Shown here one piece after another: positions 35,068-44,878 of a DNA stretch of 64,000 nt (the stretch's first letter is position 1; each line of letters opens with the position of its first letter). A program made the translations under genes and the position numbers. Below the pieces are notes generated by a model that saw only the letters and a program-made list of their open reading frames with translations, made no database searches and had not been told where the DNA came from. This DNA comes from Butyrivibrio sp. VCD2006 (GTDB taxonomy: Bacteria > Bacillota > Clostridia > Lachnospirales > Lachnospiraceae): assembly GCF_000423925.1 (NCBI RefSeq), contig NZ_AUIX01000024.1:36113-100112 (forward strand), given 5' to 3'.

Positions 35068-35104
35068 GCCTTACTTGAGAAATAATCTCTCCCCAGTTTT
35101 ACGG

Positions 35105-35977
35105 TCATTGATCCAGATATAAATTAACTACCGGGGAATCTGAGCGAACTGCCCACCACAGCTGCGCGGACATATAGGGCTCTGTCACGATAGTATTTTC
35201 GGGCTGATCCTCAAAATCGGCACCTTCCCAGTTTTCAAAATCCCCGATTTCCATCCAAAAGACGATGTCACAGACACCGGTTGCAAGCGATATTCCTCTG
35301 GCTCCACAGTTCACGTTTATGAATTCAACATTAATTCCCAGCCGCCTTGCGATTTCAGCAATGAGCGCAGTGTTAAATCCCAGAGGTTCTCCTCCGGCTG
35401 AAACGTAGTCCATGGGCGGGCGGTCTCCCGTCACAGCAACCTTAATTGTTCTGGCACCCGAAAATTCCTGAGATACAATAGCGTCCGGCTCATCACCTTT
35501 GATGACATTCTCGATATAGCGCTCTCTCAGATCTTTTATGGTACCGTCTTCATTCATTTCGGTAATGCAGGTAGAAATCTGATCCCGCAGCTCTGTGTCC
35601 TCTTCTCGCAGGAGCATACTGAACATCAGTGTATTAGGGTTGAGGTATGGCGGCCGATCCACGATTCCTTCATTTCTTGATACAATGTACCGCACAGTAT
35701 TCTGATCAGTTTCGAGTACAACGATATCCCCTCTGTTCAGCGCCATAAGCATATCAGTCAACGTATCGTAAAATACATATTTGTTGCAGATACTGTCGAC
35801 CATGATATCCTTAAGTACTTCATTCAATTTATCTTCTGTGATGTTGAGTTTTGACAATCGGCCGATATCACCATACTTCTGAAATTTTCCGGTTTTTGAA
35901 CCATTCGCACCGCACCCGGAAAGGCAAACAGAAAATGCAATCATAAGCGCCATAGTCAATGAAATAAGTTTCTTCAT
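35105..35977 (-). CDS. Amino-acid ABC transporter substrate-binding lipoprotein with permuted halves
   Basis: A 290-residue lipoprotein (lipobox VCLSGCGAN, Cys about residue 22) encoded behind a polar amino-acid ATPase and permease. The order of its parts is odd. Residues 60-160 look like the second half of an SBP_bac_3 domain (YDTLTDMLMALNRGDIVVLE ... MNEDGTIKDLRERYIE), while residues 175-285 look like a first half (KVAVTGDRPPMDYVSAGGEP, LGFNTALIAEIARRLGI). It may be a rearranged or truncated double-domain receptor. The distance to the ATPase gene is 22 bases. Confidence 0.8.
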   Translation of the reverse strand: MKKLISLTMALMIAFSVCLSGCGANGSKTGKFQKYGDIGRLSKLNITEDKLNEVLKDIMVDSICNKYVFYDTLTDMLMALNRGDIVVLETDQNTVRYIVSRNEGIVDRPPYLNPNTLMFSMLLREEDTELRDQISTCITEMNEDGTIKDLRERYIENVIKGDEPDAIVSQEFSGARTIKVAVTGDRPPMDYVSAGGEPLGFNTALIAEIARRLGINVEFINVNCGARGISLATGVCDIVFWMEIGDFENWEGADFEDQPENTIVTEPYMSAQLWWAVRSDSPVVNLYLDQ

Positions 35978-35999
35978 GGAAGTTCCTCCTTCATGATCA

Positions 36000-37094
36000 T
36001 CAAAGTATAATGCTTAGGTTATTTCTGTTGTTTGTATAGCTATAATCCAACTTCCTGGAAACATTTCTCACAATAGTCACCCCAAGTCCGTCTTCTTCCT
36101 GCTCGAAGGGGTTGTATCCCACACCGCCGCAGTCGATGGAAATCTGCGTCGTTCCATCCGCTTCAGCGTAGGAAACCGACAAATTCAAGTTCACATCCTC
36201 AAGATTTTGGTAACAGTGCTCAAGCAAATCATAGATTAGTTCCTCACAGCAAAGCTGCAGCCTATAGGTTCGTTTCTGATCCAGGCCATACTTCTCTCCA
36301 AAGGTCTGAATGCCGCCGTGGAGTGCCATCAGGTCAAAGCCGCGATTTTCAATCTCAAAGCTAAAAAATTTGATCTTCTGGATGAAAGCTATTGTCTTCT
36401 CTCTCTTGGGATTATCAAAAATCTCTTCCGGGGTCCCCTGCTCATAAATACCGCCGTCAGCAAAGAACAGCACCCTGTCAGACACCTCGCGTGCGAAGTT
36501 CATCTCATGTGTAACGATCAGCATGCTCATGTCGCGCTTGGCAAGCATTCGAATCACGGCAAGCACTTCACCTACCATGGTCGGATCAAGCGCACTTGTC
36601 GGTTCGTCAAATAGCAGAACCTTCGGCTCCATCATAAGGCATCGGCAGATTGCTATACGCTGCTGCTGCCCGCCTGAGAGAACTGTGGGCCAGGCATGTG
36701 CGCGCGAGGCAAGTCCCACTTGTCTTAGCAGCTCCATGGCTTTTGCTTCAGCCTCTTCTCTTTTCATGCCTTTTAACCGAACCGGCGCAAGACACAGATT
36801 GTCCATCACATCCATCTCTGAAAAGAGGTGAAACTTCTGGAATACCATACCCATACTTCGGCGGATTTCATCTACCTTCGCGCGGTTTGCGGTAATCTCC
36901 TGTCCGTCAATCACTATCTGTCCTGCATCCGGCTTTTCAAGCAGGCACAATGATCTTAGGAAAACGCTCTTCCCACAGCCGGAACCTCCTATGATTGCAA
37001 TGCGCTCCCCCTGTTCCACACTAAGATCAATTCCTTTCAGTACTTCCAACGGGCCGAAGGACTTTTTCAGGTTTTTTACTTCGATCAGACTCAT
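36000..37094 (-). CDS. Polar amino-acid ABC transporter ATPase fused to an RsbW-like histidine-kinase-type ATPase domain
   Basis: Residues 1-242 are a standard GlnQ/ArtP-like ATPase: Walker [14 protein letters not shown], signature [13 protein letters not shown], Walker [15 protein letters not shown]-loop IVTHEMNFA. Such proteins end near residue 245; this one continues to 364 with an HATPase_c_2-like domain: N-box [19 protein letters not shown], then [19 protein letters not shown] (D-x-G-x-G plus the glycine-rich G2) and [13 protein letters not shown]. That domain resembles anti-sigma kinases of the RsbW type. The start overlaps the permease stop by four bases (ATGA). Function of the extra domain is unknown; regulation of transport or signalling are options. 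Confidence 0.85.
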   Translation of the reverse strand: MSLIEVKNLKKSFGPLEVLKGIDLSVEQGERIAIIGGSGCGKSVFLRSLCLLEKPDAGQIVIDGQEITANRAKVDEIRRSMGMVFQKFHLFSEMDVMDNLCLAPVRLKGMKREEAEAKAMELLRQVGLASRAHAWPTVLSGGQQQRIAICRCLMMEPKVLLFDEPTSALDPTMVGEVLAVIRMLAKRDMSMLIVTHEMNFAREVSDRVLFFADGGIYEQGTPEEIFDNPKREKTIAFIQKIKFFSFEIENRGFDLMALHGGIQTFGEKYGLDQKRTYRLQLCCEELIYDLLEHCYQNLEDVNLNLSVSYAEADGTTQISIDCGGVGYNPFEQEEDGLGVTIVRNVSRKLDYSYTNNRNNLSIIL

Positions 37095-37771
37095 ATCGTT
37101 TCACCCCGCTTTCTGTACTTGATCCTATCTGATAACGAAAATAGGCCAAACACAATGTAGCTGAGTGTCAGATAAATAATCATCCCCATAATGATAGTAG
37201 GAAACGGCCGCATGGTACGCGATGCAGTGTTATTTATAACACGTGTCAGATCGGTGATTGTCACATAGCCTACGACACTGGTCCACTGTATCAGATTCAC
37301 TATTGTGGACTGATAGACAGGCTTTGCAGTACGTAGCATCTGCGGCATCGTTATCAGTCTGAAAGTTGATGCAGCGGAGAATCCAAGGGTCCTGGCAGCC
37401 TCAGCCTGCCCCCTATCGACGGCCAAAAGTGCTGATCGCAAAAGCTCCGCAACATGAGCAGACACATTCAGTGCAAAGGTAATAATCGCCACGCTGACAG
37501 GATTTAGATCTGACCCGGCAAACACGCCATAATATAAAAGCAGGAGCAGCATAAGTACCGGAGTCCCACGCAAAACTGCAATATATATAGCAGCGATATT
37601 TCTAACAACCGGATTTTTTCGAATTCGTAAAAAGCAAATTAGTGCACCAATCACAGTTCCAAGCAAAAGTGCAAAGAAAGAAATCTGTGCCGTCACCAAC
37701 AGACCGTTCAGGATGGTCTTCCATGATCCGCCCTGGATAAGTATTTTGTATAGTGTCTCAGAAAATGTCAT
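37091..37771 (-). CDS. Polar amino-acid ABC transporter permease
   Basis: A 226-residue permease of the His/Glu/Gln/Arg family: [41 protein letters not shown] and the EAA loop [20 protein letters not shown] facing the ATPase. About five to six helices. First gene of the operon permease-ATPase-binding protein; it overlaps the ATPase start by four bases. A single permease gene implies a homodimeric channel. Confidence 0.9.
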   Translation of the reverse strand: MTFSETLYKILIQGGSWKTILNGLLVTAQISFFALLLGTVIGALICFLRIRKNPVVRNIAAIYIAVLRGTPVLMLLLLLYYGVFAGSDLNPVSVAIITFALNVSAHVAELLRSALLAVDRGQAEAARTLGFSAASTFRLITMPQMLRTAKPVYQSTIVNLIQWTSVVGYVTITDLTRVINNTASRTMRPFPTIIMGMIIYLTLSYIVFGLFSLSDRIKYRKRGETI

Positions 37772-38097
37772 AGTGCACCTCTTAATCCATGATAAAAGGC
37801 ATCCGAAAATTGAAAAACCATGTTAATATCCGCATCTAAGCACTATTAATTCTACAATATTCCTCTATGTAATATTCTTAAATAAGTATAAAAAAAGCCG
37901 GTCTTCCCGAAGGAAAACCAGCATTTGTGCTTTATCACAGGATAAAATTATCATCTTCCATCAAGTGCCTTATTAACCGCTGCTGTTGCATGAATGAAGG
38001 TCTTAAAAAAGACCTCTTATCGGGAGTTTGACACCTAAATCATATCAAAAACAGTTGCAGACCACATCTGGTCTGTATTTTCCGGCCCGCTTTTAAA
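37772..38097. other. Intergenic region with terminator and possible gene-end remnant
   Basis: Holds the terminator at 37890-37922, a second stem-loop (AAGGTCTTAAAAAAGACCT near 38005) and, on the minus strand ending near 37953, about 20 codons reading TFIHATAAVNKALDGR before a stop, which look like the end of a lost gene that I cannot name. Otherwise nothing. Confidence 0.4.
37890..37922 (-). terminator. Intrinsic terminator downstream of the first feo operon
   Basis: An 11-bp GC-rich stem closed by a TTCG loop (37897-37907 with 37912-37922) and a T run on the minus strand (complement of 37890-37896). It lies 175 bases after the feoC-like stop, the only strong terminator there. Confidence 0.8.
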
Positions 38098-38370
38098 TTA
38101 TTTCACCACTTCCCACATTTGTCCCATATTTTGAAATCCATCCTGAGGAAGGCATCCTTTGCAGGTATGACCATCTGAATTATTTCCGGATGAGCATCCA
38201 GTACACCCTGAGCATCCTTTCGATGAAAAGATAACTCTTTTTATGATTCCCATGTTCTCGAGATATTCCATCTGTCTGGAAACATCTTCCTCACTGGTAT
38301 GAAGTTCCATGGCCAATAGTTTTGTAGTTCTGGCATGGCCATCTTTTAACAGTTCAAGTAATTGCTCCAT
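38098..38370 (-). CDS. FeoC-like winged-helix protein with Cys-rich tail
   Basis: A 90-residue protein. Residues 1-47 form a small winged helix (LLELLKDGHARTTKLLAMEL, then SRQMEYLENMGIIKRV). Residues 50-75 have five Cys in CSGCTGCSS and HTCKGC, comparable to the Fe-S/iron-sensing wing of FeoC but longer. FeoC is thought to protect or regulate FeoB in ferrous iron uptake. GAGGAT precedes the ATG, 21 bases after the deleted feoB. The last gene of the operon ABC-ABC-feoA-feoB'-feoC. Confidence 0.75.
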   Translation of the reverse strand: MEQLLELLKDGHARTTKLLAMELHTSEEDVSRQMEYLENMGIIKRVIFSSKGCSGCTGCSSGNNSDGHTCKGCLPQDGFQNMGQMWEVVK

Positions 38371-38391
38371 TTTTATCCTCGTCTTATCTCA

Positions 38392-38655
38392 TCACCAGAT
38401 AAGCATTCCAATATGATATGCGATAAACGCCAGCAAAAGAGAAACTGCTGTGTAATACAGCACAATCCTTCCTGTCCATTTCGCAGAATGTGTCTCCTGA
38501 TATGTAGCCGCAAGAGCAACAACGCAAGGCATGTTGAAGGCTGTCTTGCCCGGCCAGTTTCCAACATGCTGGCGAAGACCTGTCAGAGCATTAAAAAGAG
38601 TTGACTTGCCCGAGTTAGGCTGTCCAAGGAGGGCTATAGTTGCAGCTGCACTCAT
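38392..38655 (-). pseudogene. feoB: Internally deleted FeoB ferrous iron transporter
   Basis: An 87-residue in-frame fusion of both ends of FeoB. Residues 1-34 are the GTPase start ([20 protein letters not shown] with the P-loop, then VGNWPGKT). Residues 37-87 are the last membrane part ([20 protein letters not shown], then W-T-G-R-I and a final helix). Roughly 550 or more residues, including G3/G4 motifs and both Gate domains, are missing. It begins four bases inside the feoA stop (ATGA) as in intact feo operons. It cannot transport iron by itself; an intact feoB lies at 48144. A small expressed membrane peptide is possible. Confidence 0.85.
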
Positions 38656-38879
38656 GCTGTCACCTCCTCAACTGTGATACCGCTGCACTCCTTACGGTTC
38701 AGTGCAATCATGGTATCTCTTGAATAAACCAGCATAGGTCTGTTCTTATCATTTTTGATAACACTGACCTTACACCCCGGTGTAAGTCCTATCGATGTGA
38801 TACGGCTCATAAACCTCGTATCACCTTGAATAGCTGTGATCACTGCATCTTTGTTTTCCCTTACTTCACTTAAACTCAT
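38652..38879 (-). CDS. feoA: FeoA family ferrous iron transport protein
   Basis: A 75-residue SH3-like protein: [20 protein letters not shown] and [20 protein letters not shown] match FeoA (M/I-G-L-x-x-G and the final V/I-A-L-x-x-x-x-A/S-x-x-I). It assists FeoB at the cytosolic face. Its start follows GAGGAG; it ends overlapping the deleted feoB. Intact although its partner is not. Confidence 0.85.
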   Translation of the reverse strand: MSLSEVRENKDAVITAIQGDTRFMSRITSIGLTPGCKVSVIKNDKNRPMLVYSRDTMIALNRKECSGITVEEVTA

Positions 38880-38915
38880 AACGCTTCTCCTCTCTTTTTT
38901 ATGTCCTTAGACACA

Positions 38916-40649
38916 TCATGCCATCTTCCAGTTTTCTGTCTGCATCTGTACTGAAAGCATATGGCTATAGATTCCGTTTGCCTCCTTGAGCTTTGCAGGA
39001 GTATCCGACTCCGCAACCTTACCATTTTTAAGAACCACTATCTTATCAGCCCCGTCTACTGTACGCATGCGATGAGCAATGATAAGGACTGTCTTGTCCT
39101 TTATAAGATCGCTGATGGCTTCCTGAATTACTGATTCATTATCTACATCAAGAGATGCTGTAGCCTCATCCATAAGGATGATAGGTGCATTCTTAAGGAA
39201 AGCTCTGGCAATGGAGATTCTCTGACGCTCACCACCGGAGAGTTCAGAACCATTCTCGCCTATCAGCGTGTTATAGCCATCAGGAAGCTTATCAATGAAT
39301 TCATCACAGTGCGCAAGCTTCGCAGCGGCCTTAACTTCCTCATCAGTAGCCTCTTTTCTGCCGATTCTGATATTCTCAAAAACTGTATTGTTGAACAGCG
39401 TCACATCCTGAAAAACTATGGAATACATGGAAAGAAGCTTCTCGGGATCGATCTTTGAGATGTCCATGCCACCCACAGTGATAAGACCCTTTTCAATATC
39501 CCAGAATCTTGCTGCAAGTCTTGAAACCGTTGTCTTTCCACCGCCGGAAGGACCGATGAGAGCTGTGACTTCCCCCTGTTTTGCCACAAAGCTCACATCC
39601 TTTAAAACTGTCTCGCCATCCTCATAAGAAAACCGCACATTCTTAAATTCAATGTCATAATTCTGATTTGTCAGCTCATCGCTTCCGCTCTGCTCATAGT
39701 GAGACAGGATCTCGTCCATTCTCTCGCACTGGGTATCTGTCGCTATAAGAGCAGAGAAGTTCTGAAGTGCTATCTGCAAAGGCTCGTACATCCTTGATAC
39801 AACCAAAAGGTACATGAAGAAGGTAATTACATTTATCTCGTTCTTCAAAAGTAGTGATGATCCCACGATAGCCACGGTTCCTATTCCAAACTTGAGGATC
39901 ATCTGAGCACTACATACGAACGCCGCATTCAAAAACTCCGAGAAAATGTTGTGAGATTCGACCGCCTTGATCTTCTTATTAAGCCCCACCATATATGCGT
40001 CCTGAGCGTTATAAGCCTTTAAGTCTCTTACTGTTTCCAGAGCTTCCTGAATCCCATCGAGGCATGCAACCTTATATCTGCTACCTCTCCTGTTCACCGT
40101 ATGCATGACATATCTTGATGTGAACACTATTACGAAGGCCACAGGCAGCACCCACACTGCAGCTATAGCCATCCTGGCATCGAAAAAGAAAAGACTGATG
40201 ACCACTATGGTAGTTGAAATAAATGCTCCCACTAGCTCCGGCAGCCAGTGTGAAGATGCTGTTTCAAGCATTGCGCAATCCGCCATGATAGTATTCGTCA
40301 GGTCCGCGAGATCTTTTTTTCCAAAGAATGAAAGCGGAATCTTTCTGAGTTTCTCAGCAAGAGAACGCCTTCTTACGCCACTTTCAACGTAGGTGGAAAA
40401 GAATGTGGCGTTGTACTGAAGATACTCTGTGAATGCTATGAGTAAAAGGCAGATGACAGAACCCACTATGAATATGGCCACATGGTTTCTCGGAAGCGCT
40501 CCGCTTAAAAGGTCCCCCGTCATCATGAAAAGAATTCCCACAGGCATCATCTGCGCCAGATTTGCTAAGGTGCAGGCTCCAAAAGCCTTTACCATATCTT
40601 TTGCTCCCTGCTCAGAGAGCGCGTATTTATGTTGTAATTTTTTTATCAT
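38916..40649 (-). CDS. ABC exporter half-transporter (permease-ATPase), second of a heterodimer
   Basis: A 577-residue type IV ABC protein: six helices (residues 15-300), then the ATPase with Walker A ALIGPSGGGKTTVSRLAARF (about 365), signature LSGGERQRISIARAFLKNAP, Walker B ILMDEATASLD and H-loop IIAHRMRTVDGA. The signature and Walker motifs are all canonical. Paired with the upstream half-transporter 20 bases away. The pair resembles IrtAB/YbtPQ-like exporters or importers found beside Feo genes, so a role in iron or siderophore traffic is likely but unproven. Confidence 0.88.
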   Translation of the reverse strand: MIKKLQHKYALSEQGAKDMVKAFGACTLANLAQMMPVGILFMMTGDLLSGALPRNHVAIFIVGSVICLLLIAFTEYLQYNATFFSTYVESGVRRRSLAEKLRKIPLSFFGKKDLADLTNTIMADCAMLETASSHWLPELVGAFISTTIVVISLFFFDARMAIAAVWVLPVAFVIVFTSRYVMHTVNRRGSRYKVACLDGIQEALETVRDLKAYNAQDAYMVGLNKKIKAVESHNIFSEFLNAAFVCSAQMILKFGIGTVAIVGSSLLLKNEINVITFFMYLLVVSRMYEPLQIALQNFSALIATDTQCERMDEILSHYEQSGSDELTNQNYDIEFKNVRFSYEDGETVLKDVSFVAKQGEVTALIGPSGGGKTTVSRLAARFWDIEKGLITVGGMDISKIDPEKLLSMYSIVFQDVTLFNNTVFENIRIGRKEATDEEVKAAAKLAHCDEFIDKLPDGYNTLIGENGSELSGGERQRISIARAFLKNAPIILMDEATASLDVDNESVIQEAISDLIKDKTVLIIAHRMRTVDGADKIVVLKNGKVAESDTPAKLKEANGIYSHMLSVQMQTENWKMA

Positions 40650-40669
40650 GTTTTTACCTCACTCTCTGA

Positions 40670-42469
40670 TCATGCATAAGTACGTGCTTCATTTGGTGAA
40701 GTCACCCCGACTTTCCAGTTAACTGATTTCTTATATTCCTTCCACATATGGTCATAGATACCGCCCTTTGCCAGAAGCGTATCGTGTTTTCCACTCTCTA
40801 CAATCCTGCCTGCAGAAAGCACGCAGATCATGTCCGCATTCACAACAGTAGAAAGACGGTGAGCAATCATGATTACAGTCTTGTCCTTGGACAGATTGGC
40901 AAAGGCCTTCTGCACCATGATCTCATTGTCAGGATCCGCAAAGGCTGTGGCCTCATCAAGAATTAGTATTGGTGCATTTTTCAGAAAAGCTCTTGCAATT
41001 GAAATTCGCTGAGCCTCTCCGCCTGAGACATAGGTTCCCTTGCTTCCAATCATGGTGTTAATTCCGTCAGGAAGCTTCTCAATAATATCCCAGCACATGG
41101 CATCTTTAAGTGCCTGAATAACCTCCGCCTCTGTGGCATCAGGTTTTCCCATTCGAACATTATCAAGAATAGACATTTTAAGGAGCTTGCTGTCCTGAAA
41201 AACATAAGATACATTTTTCATCAGATCTGCAGAGGAAATATCTCTTACATCCACTCCGCCAATCTTTATACTGCCCTGCTTTACATCCCAGAATCTGGCA
41301 ATGAGAGAAGCAAGGGTTGTCTTGCCGCCGCCGGAAGGTCCTACAAATGCAACATGTTCGCCGGGCTTAATATCAAGACTTATGCCATCTATGGCGTTGG
41401 CCTTTTTCTCATCGTAGGTAAATATGATATTTTCAATTTTTATACTGCTATCCTTAGGATTTTGCGGATTTGATGCTTCCTTTAGCGGCTCCACATCAAG
41501 AAGCGAATACATTCTGTTCAGGGCATCCTTTACAATCATCTGGCTCTCACCTGCATAAGCCACCTTCATGAGCGTAACCGTCAGTATTGGTGTGATGATT
41601 ATGTAAAAGAGAATGTTGTACAGGAATGTATCTGTCACAACGTTTCTCGCAAAAATAAAGCTACATGCCACCAGCGCCGCAAACACTGCATTTGCCGCTG
41701 TAGTAAAACCAATCATTGGCATTCTCATGCCGATGGTGTAGGTAATTGTCCACTTTTCATATTTATCTATGGCTTCCTTGAATCTTTTAAATGAAAAAAC
41801 TGACTGACCAAAGGTCTTTACAACGGGAATTCCCCTGACATATTCAACCGCTTCTGCAGACATCTCATCAAGGGCGTTCTGATACTCCTTCATGTCATTC
41901 TGCATCTTTTCCCCCATCATGCCTCCCATCATAAGGAAGGCTAAAACCGCAGGCACAAGACAGATAAGGCCGATTTTCCAGTCAAATAGAAGCAGCATTG
42001 CTATAAGTCCCACCGGTGTGGCATAGCTTACCGACTTGTCCGGTAGACTGTGAGCAAGGAAAGTCTCTGTAGCCGCGCTGGACTCAGCCACAATCTTTCT
42101 GATCTTGCCGCTTCCCTCAGATTCAATGTATCCCATAGGGAGCTTCATAACATGCTCCATCATGGCTTTTCTCATATTTACCTGAACCCTGAAGGCCGCA
42201 ACATGAGAACACATAAGAGCCGCAATATAGATGAACATTGCAAGAAGGCTCATCCCCACAGCACACCATCCATAGCTCACAATATGAGTAGCCTTGGAAA
42301 AATCAGGTCTGACCTCCACCACCTCTTTGATAATGCGCCAGATGTAATAAAATGGCACCAATGCCACCAGAGCACTTATGGCGGCCAATATCCATGAACT
42401 GATAGTAAAATACTTGTGATTACCTGCGTAATCAAACAGCTGTGCTATAACACTTTTTTTCTTCTCCAC
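40670..42469 (-). CDS. ABC exporter half-transporter (permease-ATPase), first of a heterodimer
   Basis: A 599-residue ABC half-transporter with six helices (15-320) and an ATPase: Walker A FVGPSGGGKTTLASLIARFW, signature VSGGEAQRISIARAFLKNAP, Walker B ILILDEATAFADPDNE, H-loop MIAHRLSTVVNA. The Walker B follow-on 'FADPDN' and the signature 'VSGGE' are those of the YbtP/IrtA-type subgroup. The start is GTG at 42469 with AAAGGAGAAA upstream. The operator GTTAGC-N4-GCTAAC at 42508-42523 lies 39 bases before it, placing the whole operon through feoC under the proposed DtxR-type regulator. Confidence 0.88.
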   Translation of the reverse strand: MEKKKSVIAQLFDYAGNHKYFTISSWILAAISALVALVPFYYIWRIIKEVVEVRPDFSKATHIVSYGWCAVGMSLLAMFIYIAALMCSHVAAFRVQVNMRKAMMEHVMKLPMGYIESEGSGKIRKIVAESSAATETFLAHSLPDKSVSYATPVGLIAMLLLFDWKIGLICLVPAVLAFLMMGGMMGEKMQNDMKEYQNALDEMSAEAVEYVRGIPVVKTFGQSVFSFKRFKEAIDKYEKWTITYTIGMRMPMIGFTTAANAVFAALVACSFIFARNVVTDTFLYNILFYIIITPILTVTLMKVAYAGESQMIVKDALNRMYSLLDVEPLKEASNPQNPKDSSIKIENIIFTYDEKKANAIDGISLDIKPGEHVAFVGPSGGGKTTLASLIARFWDVKQGSIKIGGVDVRDISSADLMKNVSYVFQDSKLLKMSILDNVRMGKPDATEAEVIQALKDAMCWDIIEKLPDGINTMIGSKGTYVSGGEAQRISIARAFLKNAPILILDEATAFADPDNEIMVQKAFANLSKDKTVIMIAHRLSTVVNADMICVLSAGRIVESGKHDTLLAKGGIYDHMWKEYKKSVNWKVGVTSPNEARTYA

Positions 42470-42507
42470 CCACTTTCTCCTTTCGCCCGTCGGGCTTCTG
42501 TATTCAA

Positions 42508-42523
42508 GTTAGCTCATGCTAAC
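42508..42523. promoter_or_regulatory. GTTAGC-N4-GCTAAC operator, ABC/feo operon
   Basis: GTTAGC-TCAT-GCTAAC, perfect 6-bp arms with a 4-base spacer, 38 bases upstream of the GTG start of the first ABC gene. One of six full copies of this palindrome between 42.5 and 51.7 kb. Confidence 0.75.
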
Positions 42524-42555
42524 ACCACTACATGATTGTATTTTTACATATTGCA

Positions 42556-42593
42556 AAAACCGACATACCTCACAGTATCTGAGGTATGCCGGT
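42556..42593 (-). terminator. Intrinsic terminator of eno
   Basis: A 14-bp stem with one mismatch (42560-42573 with 42580-42593) and a T run on the minus strand, 12 bases beyond the enolase stop. Confidence 0.85.
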
Positions 42594-42604
42594 CTTACAC
42601 GTTA

Positions 42605-44220
<1,616 letters not shown>

Positions 44221-44223
44221 AGG

Positions 44224-44304
44224 TTATTCCTTTTTATAGCCGGTAATAATTGCTAAAATCATGCATATTACTGCCGCCCATGCAAAAAACTTATGATATT
44301 TCAT
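44224..44304 (-). CDS. 26-residue membrane peptide
   Basis: ATG 44302-44304 with a perfect GGAGG five bases upstream; stop TAA at 44224-44226. It opens MKYHKFFAWAAV, has one hydrophobic segment (about residues 6-22) and ends GYKKE. Charged ends around a single helix suit a small inner-membrane protein. The operator at 44376-44391 lies 72 bases upstream, so it appears to belong to the metal regulon. The strong ribosome site and conserved placement before a hydrolase start argue for real translation. Confidence 0.6.
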   Translation of the reverse strand: MKYHKFFAWAAVICMILAIITGYKKE

Positions 44305-44375
44305 AAAGACCTCCTTTATTTTTGAGACATTTTATCAACACTAATCAATGATGAAGAATCACCATACATCGATAT

Positions 44376-44391
44376 GTTAGCACCTGCTAAC
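44376..44391. promoter_or_regulatory. GTTAGC-N4-GCTAAC operator between divergent units
   Basis: GTTAGC-ACCT-GCTAAC, perfect arms. It lies between the leftward 26-residue peptide gene and the rightward DUF6110-like/P-type ATPase operon and could serve both. Confidence 0.7.
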
Positions 44392-44494
44392 CCTAAAACA
44401 AAGACATAATTGCAGTTTATATGCATATACATTCCACTACCTTGTTGATAAAAATTCTCATATGTTAGCTGCCACTACACTCCCTTTGCTGTTC

Positions 44495-44508
44495 TATAAT
44501 TAGTTAGC
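44495..44508 (+). promoter_or_regulatory. -10 box adjoining a GTTAGC half-site, DUF6110/ATPase operon
   Basis: TATAAT at 44495-44500 is followed two bases later by GTTAGC (44503-44508); another GTTAGC half-site lies at 44464-44469. The -35 region is not obvious. Half-sites around a -10 box fit repression by the same regulator. Confidence 0.45.
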
Positions 44509-44550
44509 AAATCTATTGACGTACATTTCCAAGTACAGAAAGGACTATTT

Positions 44551-44847
44551 ATGATTAATTGGAGCACAATAGGAAAAGTAGCATGCGGTTTCGCGCTTGG
44601 TACAGCAGGAGTTAAGCTCCTCTCCAGCAAGGATGCCAAGAAATGCTACACACATTTAACTGCTGCAGCATACAGATGCAAGGATACATGCCTTGAGACC
44701 TACACTAACATCAAGGAGAACTGTCAGGACATCAGTGCTGATGCAAAAGAAATCAACGAGAAAAGATATGCTGATGAGAGAGCCAAAGAAATAGAGGATG
44801 CAAAGGCTGTTCTCGCTAATGCCGAGGCAGAAACTGCTAATGCATAA
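44551..44847 (+). CDS. DUF6110-like small protein preceding a metal P-type ATPase
   Basis: A 98-residue protein: an N-terminal hydrophobic stretch (GKVACGFALGTAGVKLLSSK), then a Cys-containing segment (KKCYTHLTAAAYRCKDTCLE) and a charged coiled C-terminal half (KEINEKRYADERAKEIEDAK). Small proteins of this type commonly sit directly before metal-exporting P-type ATPases in Lachnospiraceae, and I match it to DUF6110 from memory. Four Cys in the middle could bind metal. AGAAAGGA precedes the ATG. The ATPase starts 31 bases later. Confidence 0.7.
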   Translation: MINWSTIGKVACGFALGTAGVKLLSSKDAKKCYTHLTAAAYRCKDTCLETYTNIKENCQDISADAKEINEKRYADERAKEIEDAKAVLANAEAETANA

Positions 44848-44878
44848 CATATAAGTAAGCTCAGATGAAAGGCATACT

